This document shows, one piece after another, positions 21,701-24,005 of a stretch of 24,005 nt of DNA; position 1 is the stretch's first letter; each line of letters starts with the position of its first letter. The DNA lies in the IMG/VR virus record IMGVR_UViG_3300020467_000053, positions 1 to 24,005 of that record. One strand, given 5' to 3'. The notes under the pieces are model-generated. The model was not told where the DNA came from. It did not search any database and worked only from the letters and a program-made list of their open reading frames with translations. The translations under genes were made by a program, and so were the position numbers. Origin of the DNA: a virus.

Positions 21701-24005
21701 GAAGATTATTTTGATTTCAATTTTGAAGGTAATGCACAAATTGATACAGCACAAAAGAAATTTGGTGCTGCTTCATTACAAATGGCGGCTGGAACAACAG
21801 ATTTCATTTATACTGGAGTTAGTGATGAGATTGCTTTTGGTACAGGTGACTTTACTGTTGAATTATATGTTCGTGCTGCTTCTTCATCTTTAACTGGAAC
21901 AGTAGATATTCTTGATACAAGACTTGGTAATGCAACAGAACTTTCATTTAGATTGTATCTAGAAACAGGTCAAGTTCGTTGGCATGTTAATGGTAACAAT
22001 CTAGTTACTTCTGGTGGAACTACTGTTGCTGCTGATACTTGGACACACCTTGCTTATACAAGAACTGGTACAACTGGAAAACTTTATATTGATGGAGTTG
22101 AAGTTGGAACAGGTACTGATGGTACAAATTATACCGCTAAACCACTCTTTATCGGAGTTGGATATCAATATTCAACTGGATATATTGGACATATTGATGA
22201 ACTAAGAATTTCTAACAGTCTTAGATATTCTGCTGCATTTACACCGTTAGCTGGTATTTTCCAAGGAGATATTGATACAAAACTATTACTTCATTTTGAT
22301 GGTGCTGATGGACAGCAATATGTAGAAGATTGGTCTGGTACTGAATCATTTACAAAATCAGAATACTTTAATAATGATGCTATCCCAGCTACAATTCGTT
22401 ATGTTGGAAAGCATTTATTTGTAACTGGTACTTCAAATGCTGCTCTTACATTTAATGATGGTACTATAAAGGATGTTACTGATGCAACTTATGATGCAGA
22501 AACTGGTGTATTGGTATTAACTATTGGTTCACATAGTTATACAACAAGTAATCAACTTATTATTGGTGCTGAGAAGTTACCATTTACTTGTGAAAAAGAT
22601 AGTCATGCAACAGAGCATAGATATCCACGTACAACAGACCCTGCATATAATAAAGCTTTAGATATTACTGCAGTAACTGGTACAACAGTTACAGTTAATG
22701 TTGGTAGAGCAGTTCAAAGAGGATTTGTTGGAAATACGAATAGGTATTACAATGCTGCTACATTAATAGAATCTAACTTAGATTTCATTGCTAAAGAGGC
22801 AGTATATCTACTTGAGCAGAAATTCCCAGAATTTACTGTTATTAATGGTAGTGTAAATTGTCAAGATGATGTTAAGGATATTTGTAAGGCTGTTGCATAT
22901 GATATACGCAATGGTAGTAACTCTAAGATTTGGGATGCAGCATCTTACTATGTTGATAGGACAGATGTTAATAACGTTCAATTACTCAACGTTGAAAAGG
23001 AAGTTGTAGAAACTGTTTGGACGTATGGTAAATTAAAGCAGATATTAGATTATATCATAACAAATGATGTTTGGGATGTACAAGGTGATCATGGATTAAC
23101 ACAAACATATGATACTAGTATTACAGAGTCTAGCGGTTCTGCTGCTACTAAGTTAACTCCTGCTGGAGCTGTATATAATGCTTCTACTGGTGATTTACAA
23201 TTAACCATTGCTTCACATGGATTGTTTAGTAATACATCAATATCAATAAGTGGTGGAGCATATGATCCTGTCAGTGGATATCTTAGATGTGTTACTAGCA
23301 GTGCTCATGGACTTTCTTCTACAGATAAACTACAACTAGCAGATGAATCTTTAACATTCACTTGTACTATGGACCAGAATAGGTCTGAACATAAGTATCC
23401 AAGATCTTCTGATGAGGCAAGTCAAGGTTGGTTAGATGTTTTTATAGTTAACTCAACAACTTTTGATGTATTTGTTGGTAAAACACCAGATGTAATCTTT
23501 AATCCAACTGCTGCAACTTATAGTGGTTCAACAGGTCTTCTTAAGATGACTATTGGTGAGCATAGATTAAAAGCAGGTACAAATCTTAAGGTTGCTAAAG
23601 GTAGTCTTCCATTCAAGTGTACTATGGATGGATTACAATCAACTAAGTACTATCCAAGAGAGACCGACTTTATTTACAATGATAGTGTTCCTATTTTATA
23701 TGAAGGAACAGCATTTACATGTAATGGAGCATCTTATACACCATCAACAGGTTTATTAACAGTTACTGTATTCAATCATGGATTCTCTCATGGTGATAAG
23801 GTTCGTATTGTTGACGAATCAATTACATTTGAGTGTTTATTGGATAATAATATAACTCAACATAGATATCCACGTTCTACTGACCCAGCTAGCGGTAGAC
23901 AATTTAAGATTACTAATGTAACTACATCTACATTTGATGTAAATGTTGGTATATCTACTGACCTTTCATTACATACATTTAAGTCTGCAGATCCTAATGG
24001 TATTA
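9554..24005 (+). CDS. giant modular virion protein, partial (4,817 codons, C-terminus beyond window)
   Basis: One frame is open from ATG 9554 to the right edge. I checked the frame at 12,899, 14,999, 16,910, 20,039 and 23,999, and all fall in the same phase. The N-terminus (1-60) starts MANINKVSQSVRSQTPAFIE and contains EYPLFNKFIEYYYRSQE, a type of start I know from large cyanophage and related phage structural proteins, probably baseplate-linked. Further on are GSGY arrays (310-622, 1129-1363, 1666-1824, 3016-3251), a 'YASKGTSYSIAYLFKLLYG' segment (about 700-718), a YHYH-like domain (about 1430-1553), a probable propeller (about 1851-2226), LamG-like domains (about 2276-2433 and 4053-4231) and a C-terminal YPR repeat array. 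It is unlike T4 gp7 at the N-terminus. Codons end mostly in A or T and Gly, Ser, Thr and Asn dominate. Function is probably adsorption or baseplate periphery; the stop and total length are not seen. Confidence 0.9.
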   Translation, partial: MANINKVSQSVRSQTPAFIEDEYPLFNKFIEYYYRSQEKTGLGQNILNNFLQYLDIDKLDIGILDGATKIVEPLSAIDDTIVVESVDPFLENDGSILVGDEVIYYEKVTHAPNIALSPGVSYEQVKLKWLGLANPLTLFDGTTQSFPLTSQNNPIAPPSAQHLIVQVYNEVLIPNIDYTVEGTDIIFTEAPRKKLDADGTSTTFVTYLSGFVESNIELIDNISNSFGEGKRQFTMTKGGNSYEPVIDEYVLAIYDNKLLLPKIDYFIDGDQFIFKDTPLNGRFLSLYSVEAPIPSFGSGAIGYARLDSDGKLTGISTNTNGSNYRFEYPPKVSINSQGIGSGASATALVNGIKSVSLLDGGYGYSDTNPPLVTVQAPTKPGSTTASIKATVTNGAVSSLEVLNSGNGYTFTPRLTFTQPGGGQIAPPTMSNGSISGSITVTKGGIGYTTVPDIYVDPPTEENGIKASLQAVLTDGVITSVNILNAGQGYVGTPRVSVIDPTGAQILQTKVDGDGRVTDIELLSGGSGYQDVPSVYIVDERVDQIGNYAGGTGAEAVATIFNGQIIDINITNFGSGYSATEPPTIFIQAPPSAEASGTIGLNEVTGFTVNQSGSGYSKAKFEGCARAASGIKEYSEDGNAVFSNVTTAAEAAADTSVKCLDALFVKRLLDKYTEQFLPDVPSLDYSQIDVRTAIKTIKDFYASKGTSYSIAYLFKLLYGETVSISYPKDQIIKPSSATWSIDTILRATLVSGDSRDIKDALLIQERDIADSNVQDASALVENFISIKTSEQTIYELVLSEETITGTFTVPYKTKLAEPLNATDGIITVDSTIGWPERNGEFMIGTGAGAELVQYKEKSLNQFIECTRSVNHVVEDWDSATEVASNFRVYLNKGTNQEVQMNIVGIVDAQQTTLTDTGSYYLPGDKLTVSKLGGTGIGPDLTTWLYNVKKLIEITSITYGGVNNQSATVTCANNHGLLVGDQVTIYGANPIIYNGTFLVTSRDSDLIFQYNLPQPATVVPQGNILVSVDLNKGKSINSAVNNAISPYTTNIQNSFFNDDYVYVASTGIPNYEIGPFPGSALLPGNQRKLNRFPKVPTTISTKNAISSGPIGTWVNGVSIWSYKSTEAKTFGAVTDVSIINAGSGYDAASPPAITMTGGGGEGATASVVVNGSLSEITVTNGGSGYTSSPLVSIVGGGGSGAAATAIITKGEVSRILIKAGGSGYTSQPAITIVGGEGSGAAGTASVRGPIQSIGITNGGVEYTSSPTVILSSGKGAVAQAIVNDGRIISIAIISAGSGYTTAPEVTIQGDGFGAVARATIDTDGENAGRVTGIEIINRGINYVQGTTVINLTSVGQNATFTANVFQWNYNLQATSQFDSAKGSVFTGYNNEYGGEYAHLSNPQKMRYILGDNLYEQVGTGNILEQEEQLEHSPIIGWAFDGNPIYGPYGYNDPTDQGSSIVRLKTSYKLKDELIYDDTTNPNPTRTAGPLLTEEPSGNFVEDYEYSFGLGDLDQYNGRFCKTPDFPNGAYAYFVTIDATELGSPLFPYVIGPSFNSVVDSWNLSADAVQQNIPQGVVRYRDPYENVDIDVERVPNASTAALTTESGEILLFEVEDENRDGVIGPEETADPDQMFEESPLQLFDYFPKVKFDSKVDIEVETTTKFEDASVTGFTVENPGKNYQVDDRLVFDNAGTDGTGVSARISKIKGESVAAYSFENISGLNYGVLKTNDPHNLVAGDTVYVDYTPVMQSTNKSFTVRQYKGIEEIVIDQRGSGYNTDIPPTITIDGNGTSGKLEAVVSSVGSIDTVNIINSGSGYTRNPRVILSHPQIFKKADYYVSKLDNNNYVKINDTFINDSKEIFICGKTKDTIGNTVGFVSKLSATGVKEWENTLESTDGQYYTEFKKIYVDGNDVWVVGNNEPNSNLLNAYNPDIILVKYTQAENGLSAGLQFQKGYAGISGSTRADHVSSIQKWSDTRYVIGGYTNTNSSNPYDAFIASIDTTGNFAIKRKLVSTNKSEKIVDMKVITTTAGATELYFLMEVGQNTSTTDINIAFGKATLTTSAINVDFIKEYSTTLYSLIDGNLVFDEFNECYITCTLRLKSDATTRDSFWVGKTDTTGELLWNYRYVAPGRDINLAQKSSVDIFGDLNVAFTRDNTTSGVRTVDSVKIGYNGIVKNHTTNEFNQKRIEGITVHAVNTDNSGDVYINGQTQWNRNEFIFDFAANEQTDVTGHYTLTSVGASNAVTYADNMAKIYGYQPAGSSSTWENSYLKVAGTDLGTVLADDWTLEFFVYKSASQSQTLSQTVQTLVGIGGARDATGGLWLGYDNSSGELQMVITNQTTQLINGSGQSSSQTTMYADNSWQTIAVRKEGNVFKAFVNGIEVISGTLSNTAFGNKDLYFGNQIGFGTLATDFNKDYQGQFFIDNIRLRNRAVSITVPSDISSLPPVASFAFAYDWTDDVWFTNNLTRYDYIDHNGWGLKVDKNADATRLGDKGLQTNTQFGFVRTSVTPVTGSTLTMGEADFALGDAGLQNLDFDDATITMTPGTESLTYTNDIWSSRTATVPSPGSKKLQVSAVVKDRYFFKVTNTVKIDNIQELSINQPFAFTVGSKLKLGNLASGTFINSGYIIKTDVPNRKIYIAVQNNTWTDDLNTGILTTEQFNEADTYGIVGPIPNDVNEMPYTFAQVNNTTPGTFDIDMSTYDAPAEIGGTNNLDDFARFKSFNPDDYSIRIDEVSGASPFIVGSVVSITGDDISFNSDYNTCQIINLTAVTKITLISNLERILQVTAVGNSDEVYVITGTSHYLTPGEIIYVDGNPSQSSGGLVYDEYDGAFAVDTVVSPLEFTYKLPQTAVTEPATSASNVSIFVKSPTLKMYYGHQYIFDLSHSSLVGGNLSFAKDNLYKLEYSFNSIERIGTPGVTGQGTVTPSVKLKVDNNVVTNISYYFDPSRTGSDSPVISDSYLDVTDSPYTGIFTISSTSGQTITRGADTFKFPLLNEPEGDGDIVQTTYTTSSLKAVGSIGDIRIINPGGFYTKLPIVTGIDSTRKIERVQIIEPGTEYAVGTYNGVPIAGDGEGGFVQITVQDGTDDEGITIPGQIQEVLVTSPGKGYTTATIDVEGIEGILGSGLAGSGADLSVVIPPFGTEASIFTKGDKVGKIKKLKNNNFGYDYPHDYTLRPEITFPLNAQLTSTSILESITVTNPGSGYSLAPTVVITGGGGSGATAEASIKNGRLDQIEVKDPGAGYSSTPTVSLRSAFNYVVNLDLGLLQFAYPHGITNGAEVSVAVTDTGDGADYPLSAGATGRLNPNTTYYAIAGSANSLEDDQLKIAITAQNAELGDALSFVNAGEGRQSILTESFGGAATANVITSTFLEGELVYQGDSLEQATAQGYVSTNSGWQIGPRVLKIVDYTGVFAEGEQLTGVISKSSGTIGDLKFARGVLDIGSITKTTGQFIDDVGKPSEIIQKIQDSYYYQDFSYAVKSAVSISEWKEILIRNVHPASFKVFGELNLNEYGEIPNKDTFFELTKSVELAQEAVVPNIQNFALVEPIYTEFNNTEVLFRQKRLTSSENILTSVVQRVDDISNQFDGVKTSFPLTVNGGTVVANSNQLMIVLNGVVQNPETAFTIQQDSIVFVEPPKPPASVKYANVTIATKQGYELTFSNTSGIFPLLGNIVNGTSSNAKFTVLKVVGNTITGYYSDTPEFILNELCNVAATGFSGTLDTITPIANLGLFTFGENITNLEGNLAKIEQVNLQTGQEMPIAKLRYSIGPSTTTFEVIDPNSETPQPVANNTFEPEANYQLGSEIFTLVSSVDNADSTSITVTRNSLGTTAVNQSDDSPIYTTKIEVTNNLTLSKTAGTYTSSPGLFDIQLNDIIYGAQSGVIAQITSTSAYQDPVTQEFIGQVDISPGSSFFGLLFNRITSTSYPNVVLDNISESVVSIVDYTDNITGYNSNFPSNEQINNYIVPFNNLSGTMQLNEMIRNYKIDYGNNTNEFVTGENGIVRKMAFYDREGTGFFGSGQIIRSRDTKAEVIGYNQARNIVYLGKIGRTKSNGEDYFDFNFEGNAQIDTAQKKFGAASLQMAAGTTDFIYTGVSDEIAFGTGDFTVELYVRAASSSLTGTVDILDTRLGNATELSFRLYLETGQVRWHVNGNNLVTSGGTTVAADTWTHLAYTRTGTTGKLYIDGVEVGTGTDGTNYTAKPLFIGVGYQYSTGYIGHIDELRISNSLRYSAAFTPLAGIFQGDIDTKLLLHFDGADGQQYVEDWSGTESFTKSEYFNNDAIPATIRYVGKHLFVTGTSNAALTFNDGTIKDVTDATYDAETGVLVLTIGSHSYTTSNQLIIGAEKLPFTCEKDSHATEHRYPRTTDPAYNKALDITAVTGTTVTVNVGRAVQRGFVGNTNRYYNAATLIESNLDFIAKEAVYLLEQKFPEFTVINGSVNCQDDVKDICKAVAYDIRNGSNSKIWDAASYYVDRTDVNNVQLLNVEKEVVETVWTYGKLKQILDYIITNDVWDVQGDHGLTQTYDTSITESSGSAATKLTPAGAVYNASTGDLQLTIASHGLFSNTSISISGGAYDPVSGYLRCVTSSAHGLSSTDKLQLADESLTFTCTMDQNRSEHKYPRSSDEASQGWLDVFIVNSTTFDVFVGKTPDVIFNPTAATYSGSTGLLKMTIGEHRLKAGTNLKVAKGSLPFKCTMDGLQSTKYYPRETDFIYNDSVPILYEGTAFTCNGASYTPSTGLLTVTVFNHGFSHGDKVRIVDESITFECLLDNNITQHRYPRSTDPASGRQFKITNVTTSTFDVNVGISTDLSLHTFKSADPNGI
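9943..10400 (+). repeat. two copies of a 'NxV..P..DY' beta module
   Basis: Residues about 131-193 and 209-283 share the plan: 'F-x-G...x-F-x-h-T', then 'VYNEVLIPNIDYTVEG' (first) or 'IYDNKLLLPKIDYFIDG' (second), then 'IIFTEAP' or 'FIFKDTP'. A third copy occurs far downstream at about 20,270-20,450 ('VLNGVVQNPETAFTI', 'SIVFVEPP'). The two early copies are adjacent, which suggests tandem duplication followed by movement of a copy. Confidence 0.7.
10481..11420 (+). repeat. GSGY beta-repeat array 1 (about 8 copies)
   Basis: Each unit of about 35-45 residues reads roughly 'hxhxxGGSGYxxxPxhxhxxP...A.a.hxxG.h'. Anchors seen are LLDGGYGYSD, VLNSGNGYTF, VTKGGIGYTT, ILNAGQGYVG, LLSGGSGYQD, ITNFGSGYSA and VNQSGSGYSK, plus a weaker first unit. 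This is coding DNA, so the repeat is at protein level rather than a DNA direct repeat. A beta-solenoid or chain of small beta modules is likely. Confidence 0.85.
11612..11770 (+). other. conserved 'YASKGTSYSIAYLFKLLYG' segment of giant protein
   Basis: Residues about 687-739 contain IKTIKDFYASKGTSYSIAYL, then 'FKLLYGETVSISYPKDQII' and 'PSSATW'. A helix ending in 'G-T/S', followed by an aromatic-rich 'hhhhhG..hxhxYPxDxhhxxS...W', recurs in large phage structural proteins of the cyanophage/T4 type. I use it as support that this protein belongs to that family and is baseplate-associated. Confidence 0.6.
12451..12600 (+). repeat. 'HGL..GD.V' module, copy 1
   Basis: Residues about 967-1016 show 'NNHGLLVGDQVTIYGA' then 'YNGTFLVTSRDSDLIFQYNLPQ'. 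A related copy at about 17,930-18,090 reads 'TSHYLTPGEIIYVDG' then 'YDGAFAVDTVVSPLEFTYKLPQ'. A looser one at about 14,735-14,835 reads 'PHNLVAGDTVYVDY'. Such modules are common in long phage fiber-like proteins. Confidence 0.65.
12940..13640 (+). repeat. GSGY beta-repeat array 2 (about 6 copies)
   Basis: This is the most regular array. Anchors are IINAGSGYDA, VTNGGSGYTS, IKAGGSGYTS, ITNGGVEYTS, IISAGSGYTT and IINRGINYVQ, each followed by Pro, a beta strand (AITM, LVSI, AITI, TVIL, EVTI) and a Gly-Ala-rich turn. The DNA here repeats 'ggttctggatat' nearly verbatim and could recombine in culture or misassemble. Confidence 0.85.
13841..14210 (+). other. YHYH-like domain of giant protein
   Basis: Residues about 1430-1553 show 'GWAFDGNPIYGPYGY', then 'LGDLDQYNGRFCKTPDFPNG', then 'AYAYFVT' and 'FPYVIG'. 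This order (h-x-x-DG-x-P-I-YG, D-x-x-N-G, P-x-G-x-Y-x-Y, FPYhhG) matches the YHYH family of secreted bacterial proteins. The final 'YHYH' is AYAYF here. The biochemical role of YHYH domains is not well established; the identification is by pattern. Confidence 0.65.
14550..15025 (+). repeat. GSGY beta-repeat array 3 (3 copies)
   Basis: Anchors are VENPGKNYQV, IDQRGSGYNT and IINSGSGYTR. The first is separated from the other two by a 'HNLVAGDTVYVDY' type module, so arrays and modules are interleaved rather than grouped. Confidence 0.75.
15105..16230 (+). other. probable beta-propeller region of giant protein
   Basis: Residues about 1851-2226 contain repeated blades of the type 'hhhxGxT...hhxKhs.tG...W...h': IFICGKTKDTIG with 'SKLSATGVKEWENTL', 'DVWVVGNN' with 'ILVKYTQAENG', 'RYVIGGYTNTNS' with 'FIASIDTTGNFAIKRKL', 'LYFLMEVG', 'YITCTLRLKS' with 'VGKTDTTGELLWNYRYV', and 'VYINGQTQWNRNE'. 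This is the look of SBBP/delta-60-type propeller repeats. About five to six blades can be counted; fold not verified. Confidence 0.6.
16380..16850 (+). other. LamG/concanavalin-like domain 1 of giant protein
   Basis: Residues about 2276-2433 run 'DDWTLEFFVYKSAS', 'GGLWLGYDNSSGELQMV', 'DNSWQTIAVRKEGNVFKAFV', 'NGIEV', 'LYFGNQIGF' and 'FFIDNIRLRNRAV'. This matches the 'fTlE.wvy...W..haVvR.g....hyvNG....IDelRis' plan of jelly-roll LamG/concanavalin A-like domains. These often bind sugars, so host surface binding is plausible, but no ligand can be read from sequence. Confidence 0.8.
17930..18090 (+). repeat. 'HGL..GD.V' module, copy 2
   Basis: Residues about 2793-2846 read 'TSHYLTPGEIIYVDG', then 'GGLVYDEYDGAFAVDTVVS' and 'FTYKLPQTAV'. 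The plan and spacing match the module at 12,451-12,600. Confidence 0.6.
18600..19305 (+). repeat. GSGY beta-repeat array 4 (5-6 copies, diverged)
   Basis: Anchors are IINPGGFYTK, IIEPGTEYAV, VTSPGKGYTT, KNNNFGYDYP, VTNPGSGYSL and VKDPGAGYSS. These copies use Pro before Gly (PG) where arrays 1 and 2 mostly use GG or SG, so array 4 forms its own subfamily. Confidence 0.75.
19925..20075 (+). other. 'DSYYYQDFSYAV' segment of giant protein
   Basis: Residues about 3458-3508 read 'IIQKIQDSYYYQDFSYAVKS', 'ISEWKEILIRNVHPASFKVFGEL'. I know this pattern as a recurring element of large T4-like phage structural proteins, where it often sits far from the N-terminus. It is not repeated elsewhere in the window. 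Confidence 0.55.
20270..20450 (+). repeat. third 'NGVVQNP' beta module
   Basis: Residues about 3573-3633 show 'FDGVKTSFPLTVNGG', 'MIVLNGVVQNPETAFTI' and 'SIVFVEPPKPP'. It is the distant copy of the two adjacent modules at 9,943-10,400. Confidence 0.65.
21710..22245 (+). other. LamG/concanavalin-like domain 2 of giant protein
   Basis: Residues about 4053-4231 run 'FNFEGNAQIDTAQKKFGAAS', 'GTGDFTVELYVRAAS', 'WTHLAYTRTGTTGKLYIDGV' and 'YIGHIDELRISNSLRYSAAF'. It is closer to the classic plan than domain 1, with the full 'W-T-H-h-A-h-x-R...hyhDG' and 'h-G-x-I-D-E-h-R-h-S' signatures. A 'LLLHFDGADG' start motif of a further LamG unit follows at about 22,280, but the rest of that unit is not seen. 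Confidence 0.85.
22490..22710 (+). repeat. C/HxYPR repeat, copy 1
   Basis: Residues about 4313-4386 show 'YDAETGVLVLTIGSHSYTTS', 'KLPFTCEKDSHATEHRYPRT' and 'TTVTVNVG'. It is the first of four units with the plan 'Y.-x-x-TG-x-L-h-h-T...H', 'F-x-C-x-h-D...H/Y-x-YPR', 'h-V-x-V-G'. Confidence 0.8.
22730..23080 (+). other. helical module of giant protein between YPR repeats
   Basis: Residues about 4393-4509 are clearly helical, unlike the beta-rich surroundings. They include 'YYNAATLIESNLDFIAKEAV', 'VNCQDDVKDICKAVAYDIRN' and 'SKIWDAASYYVDRTD', then 'KLKQILDYIITNDVW'. I recall the 'A..LI..N..FIA.EA...C..DV..h...hAYDhR.G.N' plan from other giant phage structural proteins; it has no known function. 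It sits as an insert between copy 1 and the other YPR repeats. Confidence 0.6.
23168..23960 (+). repeat. C/HxYPR repeat array, copies 2-5 (first is a half copy)
   Basis: A half unit 'YNASTGDLQLTIASHGLFSN' is at about 23,168-23,265. Full units follow with 'FTCTMDQNRSEHKYPR' (about 23,260-23,485), 'FKCTMDGLQSTKYYPR' (about 23,518-23,690, shortened end) and 'FECLLDNNITQHRYPR' (about 23,735-23,960). The conserved Cys, Asp, Tyr, Pro and Arg in each copy suggest structural constraint. The array may continue past the right edge. Confidence 0.8.

Noticed and set aside
21449-22205. Additional frames at 21,449-21,649 (-), 21,615-21,893 (+) and 22,014-22,205 (+)
   Set aside because: They lie inside the LamG domain region of the giant frame and translate to Leu/Val-rich strings with no family resemblance and no ribosome binding site.
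9554-24005. Assignment of the giant protein as T4 gp7
   Set aside because: Position after gp6 fits, but its N-terminus and repeats do not resemble T4 gp7 as I know it, and the length is several times larger. I leave it unnamed.
1-24005. tRNA genes, insertion sequences, attachment sites
   Set aside because: I saw no cloverleaf-compatible stretch, transposase motif, terminal inverted repeat or integrase; almost all DNA is accounted for by protein genes.

Overview
The window reads as part of the late (virion morphogenesis) gene cluster of a T4-like myovirus that infects marine picocyanobacteria (Prochlorococcus or Synechococcus). The DNA is AT-rich, every gene I can support lies on the + strand, and genes are packed with 1-23 base overlaps or gaps of a few bases. 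T4-type baseplate wedge proteins gp25 and gp6 are recognisable, a PAAR tail-spike tip lies upstream, and a cyanobacterial-type heme oxygenase (ho1), a typical cyanophage auxiliary metabolic gene, sits among them. I see no tRNA, rRNA, CRISPR array, insertion sequence or integrase.

Layout. Bases 1-460 hold the 3' end of an uncertain upstream gene, a 71-residue protein of unknown function, and a 52-residue protein that looks like an AbrB/MazE-type fold. Bases 453-4028 hold an acidic coiled-coil protein, a 785-residue cysteine-rich repeat protein and a PAAR tip protein. Bases 4031-6925 hold a tiny very basic protein followed by an accessory block: a two-domain 2OG-Fe(II) oxygenase, heme oxygenase, and a second single-domain 2OG-Fe(II) oxygenase. 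A T4-late-promoter-like GATAAATA follows at 6921. Bases 6960-9548 hold a 51-residue small protein, gp25 and gp6.

From 9554 to the right edge (14,452 bases, 60% of the window) one reading frame stays open for 4,817 codons with no stop before the sequence ends. It encodes part of a giant modular virion protein. An N-terminal part looks like a baseplate-associated family. It carries four arrays of a Gly-Ser-Gly-Tyr beta repeat, a YHYH-like domain, a probable beta-propeller, two LamG/concanavalin-like domains, and a C-terminal array of a repeat with a Phe-x-Cys and a His-x-Tyr-Pro-Arg signature. The same GSGY repeat occurs in the 785-residue protein.

How it may work together (inference): the structural genes build the baseplate and its spike tip, with the giant protein as a large peripheral baseplate or adsorption component. 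The accessory block is enriched for iron chemistry (heme degradation that releases Fe(II) and biliverdin, plus three Fe(II)-dependent oxygenase domains) and lies between the PAAR tip gene and the gp25-gp6 genes. Its tight overlaps suggest co-expression with structural genes late in infection.
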